From assembly GCA_023409265.1 (NCBI GenBank), contig JAEYHZ010000014.1, positions 310,001-374,000 of the forward strand: DNA of 64,000 bases, given 5' to 3'. The first letter of the stretch is position 1; each line of letters opens with the position of its first letter. Below the pieces are notes generated by a model. That model did no database searches. It saw only the letters and a program-made list of their open reading frames with translations, and was not told where the DNA came from. This DNA is from Bacillota bacterium. Its GTDB lineage: Bacteria; Bacillota; Clostridia; Acetivibrionales; DSM-1351. Shown here in pieces: positions 16,099-24,964 of this stretch. The translations under genes were made by a program, and so were the position numbers.

Positions 16099-18864
16099 TT
16101 ACATATCTCTGAATTCTACCATATCGGGTTTTATCATCACATTATTTAAAATCAGGGTACTGATTTCTGTTTTTTCGACTTTATTATCTTTCTTAGTACT
16201 TACAGGCTTCTCGACCTCTATATCCTTGAGACTATTTTCAATGGTCTCATTTACAGCTTCCTGTTCTTTTATGAACTTTGTTATCATTTGTACAGCCGGA
16301 TCAAATTCTTCGTAGAATAATGCGATCAGGTCACCCGGCTGAGCATCCAGCATCGCCTTTTCAAGGGCTCCGGTTTCACTTAATATAACCTCAATATTTT
16401 CTTTTTTGTATCCTGCACCAACAATGCTCTCCTCAAAGATTGAAGCTACCTCTCCCTTTTTCCTGCCTCTTAAATCCCTGTCCTCTTTGATATATATCTT
16501 TTCAAAGGATTTTGCGCAGAGCTCACCTACTTCTCTTATATTGGAATCCATTCTGTCGCCCGGCATTCCCACTATACCCACCAGACGTTTAGCCTTCATC
16601 TTCTGCATGAACCTGATAACCGCAGAATAGCCTGCTATATTATGACTGTAATCTATCATAACTTTGAAGCTTCCCAAATCAAAAATGTTAAACCTCCCCG
16701 GATTGAGCTCAACACTTGGTCTGAAGGTACTCATACCTTGTTTGATTATATCCATAGGGACGTTAAGGCCGGTAAGTGCAGATATTGCAGCCAATGAGTT
16801 CTCAATATTGCAATCCACAAGTCCACCGATGGTTATTGGTATTTCGTCAAGTCCCATAATTGGTACCCTTTTTCCCTCTTTTACTACCCATACATAATTA
16901 TCTTTTACATACAGGGCAATATTATCAGGGTTTTTACAATGCTTTTTCAGTAATTGATTTGAGCTTGTCCTGCTAAAAAGTATTACCTTGCTTCTTACTC
17001 TACTCAATACATAAGGCGTCATACTGTCATCTGCATTCAGTACGGCATAACCCTCCGGCTTAACAGCTTCAATTACAAGTGATTTTATTTTTGCCAGATC
17101 CTCAAGTGTATTTACACCATCTATCCCCAGATGATCATCACTTATATTGACTAAAACAGCAACATCCGCCAGATCATACCCGAGTCCCTTTCTGACAATT
17201 CCACCCCTGGCAGTTTCCAGCACCGCAGCCTCCACTTTTTTATTTGATAGAATTATACCGGCACTCACAGGCCCGGTGGTATCCCCTTTTTGAATACATT
17301 CATTTCCTACGTATATTCCACTTGTACATGTCATTCCAACTGTCAGTCCGGTCAATTGCAAAGTATGCCTGATAAGTCTTGTGGTTGTGGTCTTTCCGTT
17401 GGTGCCTGTTATTGCTGCCACAGGAATATTACCGCTGCTGCTTTGTGGAAACATCATGTCAAGAATATCATCCGCAACATTTATCGGATCTCCTTCAGAG
17501 GGATGAAGGTGCATTCTCAGGCCTGGAGCAGCATTAACTTCGATTATGGCGCCTGAATTCATATCTATTGGAATGGAAATATCCTCTGTAGAAATATCAA
17601 CACCGGCAATATCCAACCCCACTGCTCGGGCAGCAGCTATTGCGTATTGCGCATTTTTCGGGTGTATGTCTTCAGTACAGTTTCGCGCCGTCCCACCGGT
17701 ACTTATATTTCCGTTTTGCCTTAGCTTTACTTTCTGTCCTGCTTCAGGAATACTCTTTGGTGTGAAACCTTGTATCTCAAGGTACCTTAAACATATATCA
17801 TCAATTTTTATATAAGTTAAAGGTTTCTCATGATCCTCTCCTCTTAAGGGATCCTGGTTTTCAAGCTCCACCAGCTCTTCTATGGTTCTTTTGCCATCTC
17901 CGGTTATTTCAGGAGGCCTTCTCTCGGCAACTGCACTTAGACGCCCTCCTACAACAAGCACCCTATAATCTTTTCCACTAATCTGCTTCTCCACCATTAC
18001 CTTTCTGGAGTATTTTTTTGCTTCCACAAAAGCCTGATTTATCTGGTCGGATGAAAGAATATTTATGGTAACGCCTTTTCCCTGGTTTGAATCAAGGGGT
18101 TTTAAGACCAGAGGAAATCCAACCTTTCCAGCAGCTTCAAGTGCCTCCTCCAGTGTCTGGACAACAAAACCGTAGGGTACAGGGATATTGTTATCCATCA
18201 GGATTCTCTTTGTAAGTTGTTTATCCGAGACAATATCAACAGATATACAACTGGAACTGTCAGTCAAAGAAGCCTGTATTGTTCTTATGTTTTTACCATA
18301 ACCCAATCTGAGTATGCTGCTGTTGCCAATCCTTTGAACAGGAATACCCCTTTTTACCGCTGCGTTATATATGGCCTTTGTACTTGGCCCCATGTCTGTT
18401 TCCAGTGAAAGCTTTTTAAGACTATCCAAAATATTTTTTATGTCAATATCAGTACCATACGCAAAAGCTTTTAGTATTTCTATGGCTTTTTTTCCGCATT
18501 CAACAGCTAAAGACTCATTTATATACTCATATATAATATAGTATTTCGAGGATGTTCCAATTTGTCTTGTCTTCCCGTGGTTTACCTGATACCCAAGTCT
18601 GTTCTGAAGTCCAATGGTCAGGTGTTCAGCCACATGTCCAATATAAGTGCCTTCAATTAACCTATCTCCAAAGCCGCCAACATATCCAACACCACAAGTG
18701 TGTTCTGCCAATTCCGGAAAATTATCAAGCAGTCTTTCATTAAATCCAGGTATGTCTTTTGTGGGGCCGGACTCAAAAGCTCCAATATCTACAATCATTC
18801 TTACTACCGGTTTGTGACTATATATATTTCTACCTTGAAAGCAATAAATGCTTTGAATTTGCAC
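16099..18864 (-). CDS. cphA: Cyanophycin synthetase
   Basis: 921 residues, slightly longer than cyanobacterial CphA because of a charged tail after about 870. Polymerises Asp and Arg into cyanophycin, a nitrogen store. N-terminal domain, ATP-grasp domain at about 215-470 (LVLKPLDSNQGKGVTINI, EVNAAPGLRMH) and a Mur-ligase-like domain starting with the P-loop VAAITGTNGKTTTTRL at about 485-500; the DYSHN motif of Mur ligases is present further on. RBS AGGAGGTTTATACG. The cyanophycinase gene lies immediately upstream on the same strand, 64 bases away. Confidence 0.97.
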   Translation of the reverse strand: MQIQSIYCFQGRNIYSHKPVVRMIVDIGAFESGPTKDIPGFNERLLDNFPELAEHTCGVGYVGGFGDRLIEGTYIGHVAEHLTIGLQNRLGYQVNHGKTRQIGTSSKYYIIYEYINESLAVECGKKAIEILKAFAYGTDIDIKNILDSLKKLSLETDMGPSTKAIYNAAVKRGIPVQRIGNSSILRLGYGKNIRTIQASLTDSSSCISVDIVSDKQLTKRILMDNNIPVPYGFVVQTLEEALEAAGKVGFPLVLKPLDSNQGKGVTINILSSDQINQAFVEAKKYSRKVMVEKQISGKDYRVLVVGGRLSAVAERRPPEITGDGKRTIEELVELENQDPLRGEDHEKPLTYIKIDDICLRYLEIQGFTPKSIPEAGQKVKLRQNGNISTGGTARNCTEDIHPKNAQYAIAAARAVGLDIAGVDISTEDISIPIDMNSGAIIEVNAAPGLRMHLHPSEGDPINVADDILDMMFPQSSSGNIPVAAITGTNGKTTTTRLIRHTLQLTGLTVGMTCTSGIYVGNECIQKGDTTGPVSAGIILSNKKVEAAVLETARGGIVRKGLGYDLADVAVLVNISDDHLGIDGVNTLEDLAKIKSLVIEAVKPEGYAVLNADDSMTPYVLSRVRSKVILFSRTSSNQLLKKHCKNPDNIALYVKDNYVWVVKEGKRVPIMGLDEIPITIGGLVDCNIENSLAAISALTGLNVPMDIIKQGMSTFRPSVELNPGRFNIFDLGSFKVMIDYSHNIAGYSAVIRFMQKMKAKRLVGIVGMPGDRMDSNIREVGELCAKSFEKIYIKEDRDLRGRKKGEVASIFEESIVGAGYKKENIEVILSETGALEKAMLDAQPGDLIALFYEEFDPAVQMITKFIKEQEAVNETIENSLKDIEVEKPVSTKKDNKVEKTEISTLILNNVMIKPDMVEFRDM

Positions 18865-18928
18865 CGTATAAACCTCCTAATATGTTTACTATGCAACATG
18901 AATATAAATCATTTTGTTAGTATAGCAG

Positions 18929-19741
18929 TTATGAATTTTTCTTTCTAACGCTCCTCTGTCCAAGATCAAAGCCGTAGCCATTAGGCAATACATGAATTGT
19001 AACGTTTGACAATGCTATGATATCCTCGGGGTTAAGTTCTGAAACATTTGAGTTTTGAATTGTCCGGCCATCAATTACCGTAACACAGTTTGTTCCTACA
19101 ACCTCAAAGGACGCGTTTGAATGAACCTTTATTGCTGTATCTTCATCAATTCCAATACCAAGAACGGAAGGATTTTGTGCCACTCCTACCAGAAGCCTGC
19201 CCAATCGCCCTCTCTGTTCAAAATGCTGGTCGATTATAACCTGTTCTAAAAGTCCCAATCCGGGTGACATGCCTAATGTACACTTTCTTGCAGCAGCGTT
19301 GCTGTTACCGTCGACAATCATTACGCTGCTCATGGCTGATGCTCCCGCACTGGTTCCTATTATTGGTACTCCTTTTCTGTAAAGCTCCAGCAGAGTTGCA
19401 AAAGTTTTGGTACCGCCCAAAATGCTGGTTATTCTAAGCTGATCTCCCCCAGTAAAAAAAACTCCTGCCGCACCTGATATCCTTTGTGCTACAGAGTTGT
19501 CATTTGCATCACTTCTATTATCAATATTTAAAACATCTATATCCTGCACTCCCAATCTTGAGAATACTGCTCTGTACTCTTCACCAACTTCCTGGGGTTT
19601 TTGTGTTGCAGTTGTCAACACGGATATCTTGGCTTCTTTTCCCCCGCACATTTCTATGGCGTGCTTGAGAACACTGCTTTGACCCCACTTATCCTCCGCA
19701 CCCCCAATGATTAATAAATTCCCATTTACAAGCTCACTCAT
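18929..19741 (-). CDS. cphB: Cyanophycinase
   Basis: 270 residues, normal for the S51 peptidase family. Cuts cyanophycin into beta-Asp-Arg dipeptides. The nucleophile Ser lies in GTSAGASAMSS (about residue 132), with FFTGGDQLRIT before it and DQHFEQRGRLGRL after it, all diagnostic. No signal peptide, so intracellular. The next gene downstream is cphA, giving synthesis and breakdown of the polymer in one operon. Confidence 0.96.
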   Translation of the reverse strand: MSELVNGNLLIIGGAEDKWGQSSVLKHAIEMCGGKEAKISVLTTATQKPQEVGEEYRAVFSRLGVQDIDVLNIDNRSDANDNSVAQRISGAAGVFFTGGDQLRITSILGGTKTFATLLELYRKGVPIIGTSAGASAMSSVMIVDGNSNAAARKCTLGMSPGLGLLEQVIIDQHFEQRGRLGRLLVGVAQNPSVLGIGIDEDTAIKVHSNASFEVVGTNCVTVIDGRTIQNSNVSELNPEDIIALSNVTIHVLPNGYGFDLGQRSVRKKNS

Positions 19742-19783
19742 TATTTTCCTCCAATTTTACAGCCAGAATAAGATTTTATTTTT

Positions 19784-20053
19784 TTATATATTTAGAGCAG
19801 CTCTGGCTAAACTAAGAAGTCTGGTGCTAAATGCAAGACCTAATCCCATAAGAACTATTGATGCAACTACCAGGTAAACTCCCAGCCGGCTTTTGTTGTT
19901 TTTTGTAGCGAGAATTCCAGAGATAACACCAACCATCCCAAAAACAAAGGGATAAAAGAATAATGACAAAATAGCAGACAGCCATCCCATAAAAAGAAAT
20001 AATACTCTTTTTACAGTTTCATAATGATTCGTAATTCCTTGAACATTATCCAT
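19784..20053 (-). CDS. Small membrane protein (DUF4190-like)
   Basis: 89 residues from ATG 20053, which has AAGGAGTTTATT upstream; a longer frame to 20080 has none. Two hydrophobic segments (about 18-45 and 55-80) with a short charged loop (ATKNNKSRLG). The pattern fits small DUF4190-type membrane proteins. First gene of a likely operon with cphB-cphA, 42 bases upstream of cphB. Function unknown. Confidence 0.7.
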   Translation of the reverse strand: MDNVQGITNHYETVKRVLFLFMGWLSAILSLFFYPFVFGMVGVISGILATKNNKSRLGVYLVVASIVLMGLGLAFSTRLLSLARAALNI

Positions 20054-20436
20054 AATAAACTCCTTGCAAAACACTAACATATTATTGTTATTTCTATTTT
20101 CATAGCGTATTATTTACAGAATATACAGTTAATATTCACAAAGTAAATTGCTGCCGATGTCCAGTTTTTTAGGTCAATTCGGCCTTTTAAGCCACAAGTA
20201 AATGATTTTGGAAATATAAAGAAAAATGACTTTTTTGCAAGTCATGATCCTTAAACTTTCATTTCCAGCGTAAATAGCTAGTTCAAATCAAGACAAAAGT
20301 CCTGCTGTCAAAGAAGAAATTACAGACTTACATTAATGAAGAAATTACAAACTGCCATTCTTGATATATGGGTTTTAATGTGAGAAAATAGAAGCTTAAG
20401 ATAAAAATGAAGGTACATATTAAGGTGGGGTTTAAA
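20054..20436. other. Divergent intergenic region
   Basis: 383 bases between the small membrane protein gene and the exporter gene, holding both promoters. A hairpin ATGACTT-N6-AAGTCAT (20226-20245) followed on the minus strand by TTTTTCTTT is a good minus-strand terminator with no minus-strand gene just upstream. GAAGAAATTACA occurs twice near 20310-20350. No gene seen. Confidence 0.5.
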
Positions 20437-21330
20437 ATGAGACATAATAACAATAAGAAGTTATTTGCTTTGGTTGCAATAATTGTTACAGTAATATTTT
20501 GGGGATATTCCTTTGTAAGCACTAAAATTCTGCTTGAGGATCTTCCTCCCATAACAATTGCTTTTTTCAGGCAGTTGATTGCTGCTGCTGCTCTGCTAAC
20601 CCTGCTTTATGTTAAAAAGTTATTTGTAAAAATGCCTGTAAAAGATATACTGCTATTATTTGCATCCTCCTTTTTCGGCATTGTATTATATTTCCTATTT
20701 GAAAATATGGGTTTAAATTATACAACTGCATCTAATGCTTCAATAATTGTTGCTGCAGTACCTATTTTTACTCTCATCACAGAATCCTTATTCTATAAAT
20801 TCAAAATAACTCCAAGAGTTATTATTTGTGTACTTGTTTCAATAGTAGGGGTATTTCTGGTTATATTTGAAAAGGGTCTGGATTTTTCCTCAGGCTATAC
20901 AAAAGGCAATCTGCTGATGATAGGAGCAATGGTTGCCTGGGTTATTTATACTATTGTATGCAAAAGCCTCAACGGTAAATATAAGGGAATTGTTATCACC
21001 ACCTACCAAATGGTGGCGGCGTCCATACTTTTCATACCTTTTATAATTCCTGAAATGAAGCACTGGAAGATGATACCTGTTTATTCGGTCGCAAACCTTC
21101 TGTATCTGGCTCTATTCTGTTCGGCACTTGCGTATTACCTGTATAATGTTGCTGTCAACAGCCTTGGAGCCACTGTTTCATCAATGTTTCTGAACCTGAT
21201 CCCGGTAGTATCCATTGCAGGTGGAGTACTCGTGTTGAAGGAGTCGGTTTCTTTAATCCAAATTGGTGGAATGCTATTAATCATGCTTAGCCTTGTTTTT
21301 ATCAGAGGAAGGGAGAATAGTATAAATTAG
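20437..21330 (+). CDS. EamA/DMT family transporter
   Basis: 297 residues from ATG 20437 with AAGGTGGGG upstream (the ATG at 20407 lacks an RBS). Ten predicted membrane segments as two EamA repeats (about 10-140 and 155-295). Family members export amino acids or other small metabolites; substrate unknown. The stop overlaps by four bases the stop of the convergent glucosidase gene. Confidence 0.92.
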   Translation: MRHNNNKKLFALVAIIVTVIFWGYSFVSTKILLEDLPPITIAFFRQLIAAAALLTLLYVKKLFVKMPVKDILLLFASSFFGIVLYFLFENMGLNYTTASNASIIVAAVPIFTLITESLFYKFKITPRVIICVLVSIVGVFLVIFEKGLDFSSGYTKGNLLMIGAMVAWVIYTIVCKSLNGKYKGIVITTYQMVAASILFIPFIIPEMKHWKMIPVYSVANLLYLALFCSALAYYLYNVAVNSLGATVSSMFLNLIPVVSIAGGVLVLKESVSLIQIGGMLLIMLSLVFIRGRENSIN

Positions 21331-23042
21331 CAGGAACCAATCAGTACCTCATATTTGTCCAGCTCCACGCGGTCAGGAATACAAACAGACTTATCTGACC
21401 GGTGAGTACCCAGCAGTACCTTCAAATTCTTACCTAAATGGCTGTTCAGATTTATACTTATTTTTCTTTCTGTAAAGTTCAGAAGTACTACAAGCTTTTG
21501 ATTAACGTTTTCTCTTTCACAAGCCGTGTGGGAACCTCCCTTGTCAAAGTCGGATTCAATGCATTCATTATTGCAGCATTCACCAGCAGCTACCCGTTCG
21601 AAGGCCAGAACCCCTGGAAGATATTCAGCATAAAACTTTATACCTCCCGATTGCAGAAGTAAATTCTGTTTTCTGAGCCATATAAGCTTTTTATAAAAGT
21701 TAAGCAACGAATCCGGATCAGCCCCCTGAAGCGCCACATTGTTACTATTGAAGTTAATATCAACCGGCAGCCAGGGTATAACCGGAGAGAATCCGGAATT
21801 GGCGGAGGCATCCCACTGCATAGGAGTTCTGGCCATATCACGGCAGAATCTTTTAAGAGGATATGTTCTGTAACTCAGCGGGTCCTTCATATCCTTCCTC
21901 TTCAGTTTTCCCCCGGTCATTCCCAGCTCTTCTCCATAATATATGAAGGGAGTTCCCCTGAGAGTCATAAGCAAGGCTGCTCCGACTTTACACCTTGCCA
22001 TGGTGTCCTCTCCCTTTCTGTATCTGTAGCTGTGGCGAAGGTTATCATGGTTGCTGAAGGTAAAATTGGGCCATGCCCCTGCTTTGAGACTGTCATACCA
22101 CTTTATTACAGAATCGTATATCTTGTCAGCCTTCCAGGGCTGGAATAAAAAGTTGAAGTTAAATGCCATATGCAGCGCATCAGTTCCATCACCACAGTAT
22201 TCTGATGCAAGCTCCGCATTATCGGTAAATACCTCGCCAACCATCATTCTCTCATGATAGGAGTCGGTTATTTTTCTTAAATCGCGACAGATTTCTATAG
22301 TTTCAGGTCTGTTTCTGTCATAGATGTGTTTTTGTAAATCAATGCTCTTTAATGAATACGGATTGCTTCTAAATTGATCGTCTTTTATAAACCAATTGAT
22401 AACATCCAGTCTGAAACCATCAACTCCCATGTCCAGCCAATATCTGGCCAGATCATACATCTCTTCTCTCAATTCCGGATTGCGCCAGTTAAGCTCGGGC
22501 TGGTGGCGGGTAAAGGTACCCAGATAGAATTGCCTTCTGTCAGGTTCATACCACCAGGCATTCTTAAGTTCAAACTGTGCAAACCAGTTATTTGGGGGTT
22601 TCCCTGGTATCAGCTCCCCGGCTTCGCCGGTCCTGGCATTTTTTCCCGAGTGCCAGATGTACCAGTCGGCTTTAGAATTATCTCTGCTCTGCCTGGATTC
22701 AATAAACCAGGGATGTTGATCAGAAGTATGGTTCAGCACCATATCAATTATTATATGAATATTACGTTTATGTGCCTCCGACAAAAGCTCTTTGAAGTCC
22801 TCAAGTGTGCCAAACATTGGATCAATGTCACGATAGTCGGAAATATCATATCCAAAGTCCTTCATTGGTGATTTGAAAAAGGGTGAAATCCATATGGCAT
22901 CTACACCAAGTGAATTTTGTGTTCCGTCATTAAGGTAATCAAGCCTTTGGGTTATACCCTTCAAATCACCGATCCCGTCACCATTTGAGTCCATGAAACT
23001 TCTGGGATATATCTGGTATATTACACCGTTTTTCCACCACAC
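21327..23042 (-). CDS. GH13 alpha-glucosidase (oligo-1,6-glucosidase type)
   Basis: 571 residues, no signal peptide. GH13 conserved regions are complete: DMVLNHTSDQHPWF, GFRLDV with the nucleophile Asp (about residue 217), GEVF with the acid/base Glu, and FSNHD with the transition-state Asp. The active-site pattern and length match oligo-1,6-glucosidase/trehalose-6-phosphate hydrolase relatives, acting in the cytoplasm on short alpha-glucosides. A Cys-rich insertion (about 490-515, ECCNNECIESD) near the C-terminal beta domain is unusual. It is a single gene, not in an operon here. Confidence 0.93.
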   Translation of the reverse strand: MWWKNGVIYQIYPRSFMDSNGDGIGDLKGITQRLDYLNDGTQNSLGVDAIWISPFFKSPMKDFGYDISDYRDIDPMFGTLEDFKELLSEAHKRNIHIIIDMVLNHTSDQHPWFIESRQSRDNSKADWYIWHSGKNARTGEAGELIPGKPPNNWFAQFELKNAWWYEPDRRQFYLGTFTRHQPELNWRNPELREEMYDLARYWLDMGVDGFRLDVINWFIKDDQFRSNPYSLKSIDLQKHIYDRNRPETIEICRDLRKITDSYHERMMVGEVFTDNAELASEYCGDGTDALHMAFNFNFLFQPWKADKIYDSVIKWYDSLKAGAWPNFTFSNHDNLRHSYRYRKGEDTMARCKVGAALLMTLRGTPFIYYGEELGMTGGKLKRKDMKDPLSYRTYPLKRFCRDMARTPMQWDASANSGFSPVIPWLPVDINFNSNNVALQGADPDSLLNFYKKLIWLRKQNLLLQSGGIKFYAEYLPGVLAFERVAAGECCNNECIESDFDKGGSHTACERENVNQKLVVLLNFTERKISINLNSHLGKNLKVLLGTHRSDKSVCIPDRVELDKYEVLIGSC

Positions 23043-23348
23043 TTATAATCACTCCTCGAATATGTCAGTATCCTTTAAACTTTCTCAATGAATTTATTCT
23101 ACAACTGTTTCCAAACTCCTCTATGTTGTCTTATACAGTGCCTTTATGTTATTACAAACACTACCTTTGTGTTGTCACATTCACTGTCTTTTCATTTCCA
23201 GCCACTATAAGTATATTTCCTCAGCAAAATAAAACAGTCAAATTCCTCATATATTAATAGCAGTACCCTTTATTCGCCTTATAGCGGATGGGAGTAAACA
23301 AATTTCATTACTATTTTTGTGGTCGCTATGCGGCTCATGGAGGTTAGC

Positions 23349-23381
23349 TTGAAAGACTTGCAACCCCGTCTATCAAGCTAA
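23349..23381 (+). CDS. Ten-residue mini-ORF in repeat unit 1
   Basis: TTG start five bases after GGAGG, peptide MKDLQPRLSS, then TAA. Its codons overlap the inverted repeat GGTTAGCTTGA / TCAAGCTAACC. In-frame ATG codons upstream would add MRLMEVS. Whether it is translated is unknown. Confidence 0.3.
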   Translation: MKDLQPRLSS

Positions 23382-23566
23382 CCTGTTGAATTTAGCGGCC
23401 GCGCGACATATTCAAAGCATAACAAGTGGATATGTCAATTGAAGAATGAAAATGCTTTGAAAACGCGCATGGCTAATTAACCTCCTTTATTCGCCTTATA
23501 GCGGATGGAGAGTAAACAAATTTCATTACTATTTTTGTGGTCGCTATGCGGCTCATGGAGGTTAGC

Positions 23567-23599
23567 TTGAAAGACTTGCAACCTCGTCTATCAAGCTAA
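23567..23599 (+). CDS. Ten-residue mini-ORF in repeat unit 2
   Basis: Encodes the same decapeptide MKDLQPRLSS as unit 1; the only base change inside it (CCC to CCT) is silent. GGAGGTTAGC precedes the TTG. Same reservations as for unit 1. Confidence 0.3.
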   Translation: MKDLQPRLSS

Positions 23600-23782
23600 C
23601 CTGTTGAATTTAGCCGCCGTGCGACATATTCAAAGCATAACAAGTGGATATGTCAAGAATGAAAATGCTTTGAAAACGCGCATGGCTAATTAACCTCCTT
23701 TATTCGCCTTATAGCGGATGGGGAGTCAACAAATTTCATCACTATTTTTGTGGTCGCTATGCGGCTCATGGAGGTTAATACA

Positions 23783-24964
23783 GTGAAAAAATTTATTACC
23801 ATTCTGGTGCTTAGTATATTTTTTGTAGGCTGCAGTACAGTATCTCAGCCCATAATCATAGACGATCAGACTCAGTTGAAATCGCTCAAGCAAAGTTCCT
23901 CCAATCAGAGCTCCTCAACTGAATATACCTCCACTGAAAAGCCCACGGGGGAAAATAAAAGTATACAGCCCTTGCGGGACAAGACAGATTCCGAATTGAA
24001 TCAATCTTCGTATGGCATTGGACCTAAGGCTTCCATATCAAATGAAACAGATATCAACAAATTATCAGTTTCAAATAATCCGGAATTTAAAGAGCTATTC
24101 AGCATGACTAATAAAGACGGAAACTGTATAAGACTCTATTCAAAAGCTACCTCAATTTATGTAACCTCGTCATACCCTACAGTGGATAGTATCCGGCATA
24201 TGAAGGAACTTGCTGTCAATACCGACTTCAGCACAAAGCTTCTGGTAAATAAAGATAACCCTTTGCCCAAGAATTATTCTCCCAAAAATCTGACCGTAAT
24301 TAACGCTAATAAAGTAAAGCAGGAATACTCAGGTCTCAAGCTCATTTCAGTGACATTAAATGCACTTTACTCCATGGTGGATGCTGCTAAAAAAAACGGA
24401 GTCAAAGGATTTATTGTCAACAGCGCATACAGGAGCCTCACCGCTCAGCAGCAGATTTTTGATGCAAATTTAAACAGCTTTAAAAAAACTTCTAAAACCT
24501 TCAAGGAAGCTTATGAAAAAACCAGATTGTTAGTAGCTCTTCCCGGTAATTCCGAACATCATACAGGACTTTCCCTGGATATTTTCAGCATAAACGGACG
24601 TCACAGAAGCGATTTCGAAGGTACAAAGGAGCAGGTGTGGCTCAGTAAAAACCTTATGGATTACGGTTTTATAGTAAGGTATCCCAAGGATAAAACACAA
24701 ATGACAGGCAGCATCTATGAACCCTGGCATATCAGGTATGTAGGCATTCCACTGAGCAGATATATGAAGGATAATAATCTGTGTCTTGAAGAATTCTATT
24801 CCAAGATTCTTTCAGGGCAGATTTTAAAAAATGATAATAGTGTATTTATGCAGGTTAAGAAGGATTGGAAGGTTTTTATGGATAAAGGCCTTGTAGCAGG
24901 GTCTTCTCTGGAGAAAATTAACAGTGACAATTGGCTGCTGGCCTTGTCGTTCCCAGACAGTTAG
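23783..24964 (+). CDS. VanY-type D-Ala-D-Ala carboxypeptidase lipoprotein
   Basis: 393 residues from GTG 23783, placed behind the GGAGGTTAA of the repeat. Signal peptide with lipobox FVGC, then a Ser/Thr/Gln-rich linker to about residue 90. The M15B peptidase domain shows SAYRSLTAQQQ, SEHHTGLSLDIF (zinc His and Asp) and EPWHIRYVG (catalytic Glu and zinc His), the full VanY set. It should trim peptidoglycan stem peptides outside the membrane. In-frame upstream codons would give an N-terminus 'MVAMRLMEVN' derived from the repeat, which is not a signal peptide. Its 3' end overlaps the convergent Fe-S gene by 47 bases. Confidence 0.92.
   Translation: MKKFITILVLSIFFVGCSTVSQPIIIDDQTQLKSLKQSSSNQSSSTEYTSTEKPTGENKSIQPLRDKTDSELNQSSYGIGPKASISNETDINKLSVSNNPEFKELFSMTNKDGNCIRLYSKATSIYVTSSYPTVDSIRHMKELAVNTDFSTKLLVNKDNPLPKNYSPKNLTVINANKVKQEYSGLKLISVTLNALYSMVDAAKKNGVKGFIVNSAYRSLTAQQQIFDANLNSFKKTSKTFKEAYEKTRLLVALPGNSEHHTGLSLDIFSINGRHRSDFEGTKEQVWLSKNLMDYGFIVRYPKDKTQMTGSIYEPWHIRYVGIPLSRYMKDNNLCLEEFYSKILSGQILKNDNSVFMQVKKDWKVFMDKGLVAGSSLEKINSDNWLLALSFPDS

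Larger units (their letters stand above)
23268..23778 (+). repeat. Tandem array of an SD-sequestering structured repeat, 2.4 units
   Basis: Period 217 then 213 bp; units begin near 23268, 23477 and 23690. In units 2 and 3 TTAACCTCC (23477-23485; 23690-23698) can pair with the Shine-Dalgarno GGAGGTTA (23557-23564; 23770-23777), with GCCTTATAGCG pairing to CGCTATGCGGC inside. A second hairpin precedes it: TTAGC, GCGCG and TTCAAAGCAT pair with ATGCTTTGAA, CGCGC and GCTAA. Unit 3 delivers the ribosome binding site of the VanY-like gene. The first copy has lost its TTAACCTCC. Upstream, 23043-23267, is the glucosidase promoter region with no other feature seen. Confidence 0.75.

Noticed and set aside
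23268..23778. Array considered as a CRISPR
   Set aside because: Unit length is over 210 bp with no short repeat-spacer alternation and no cas genes.
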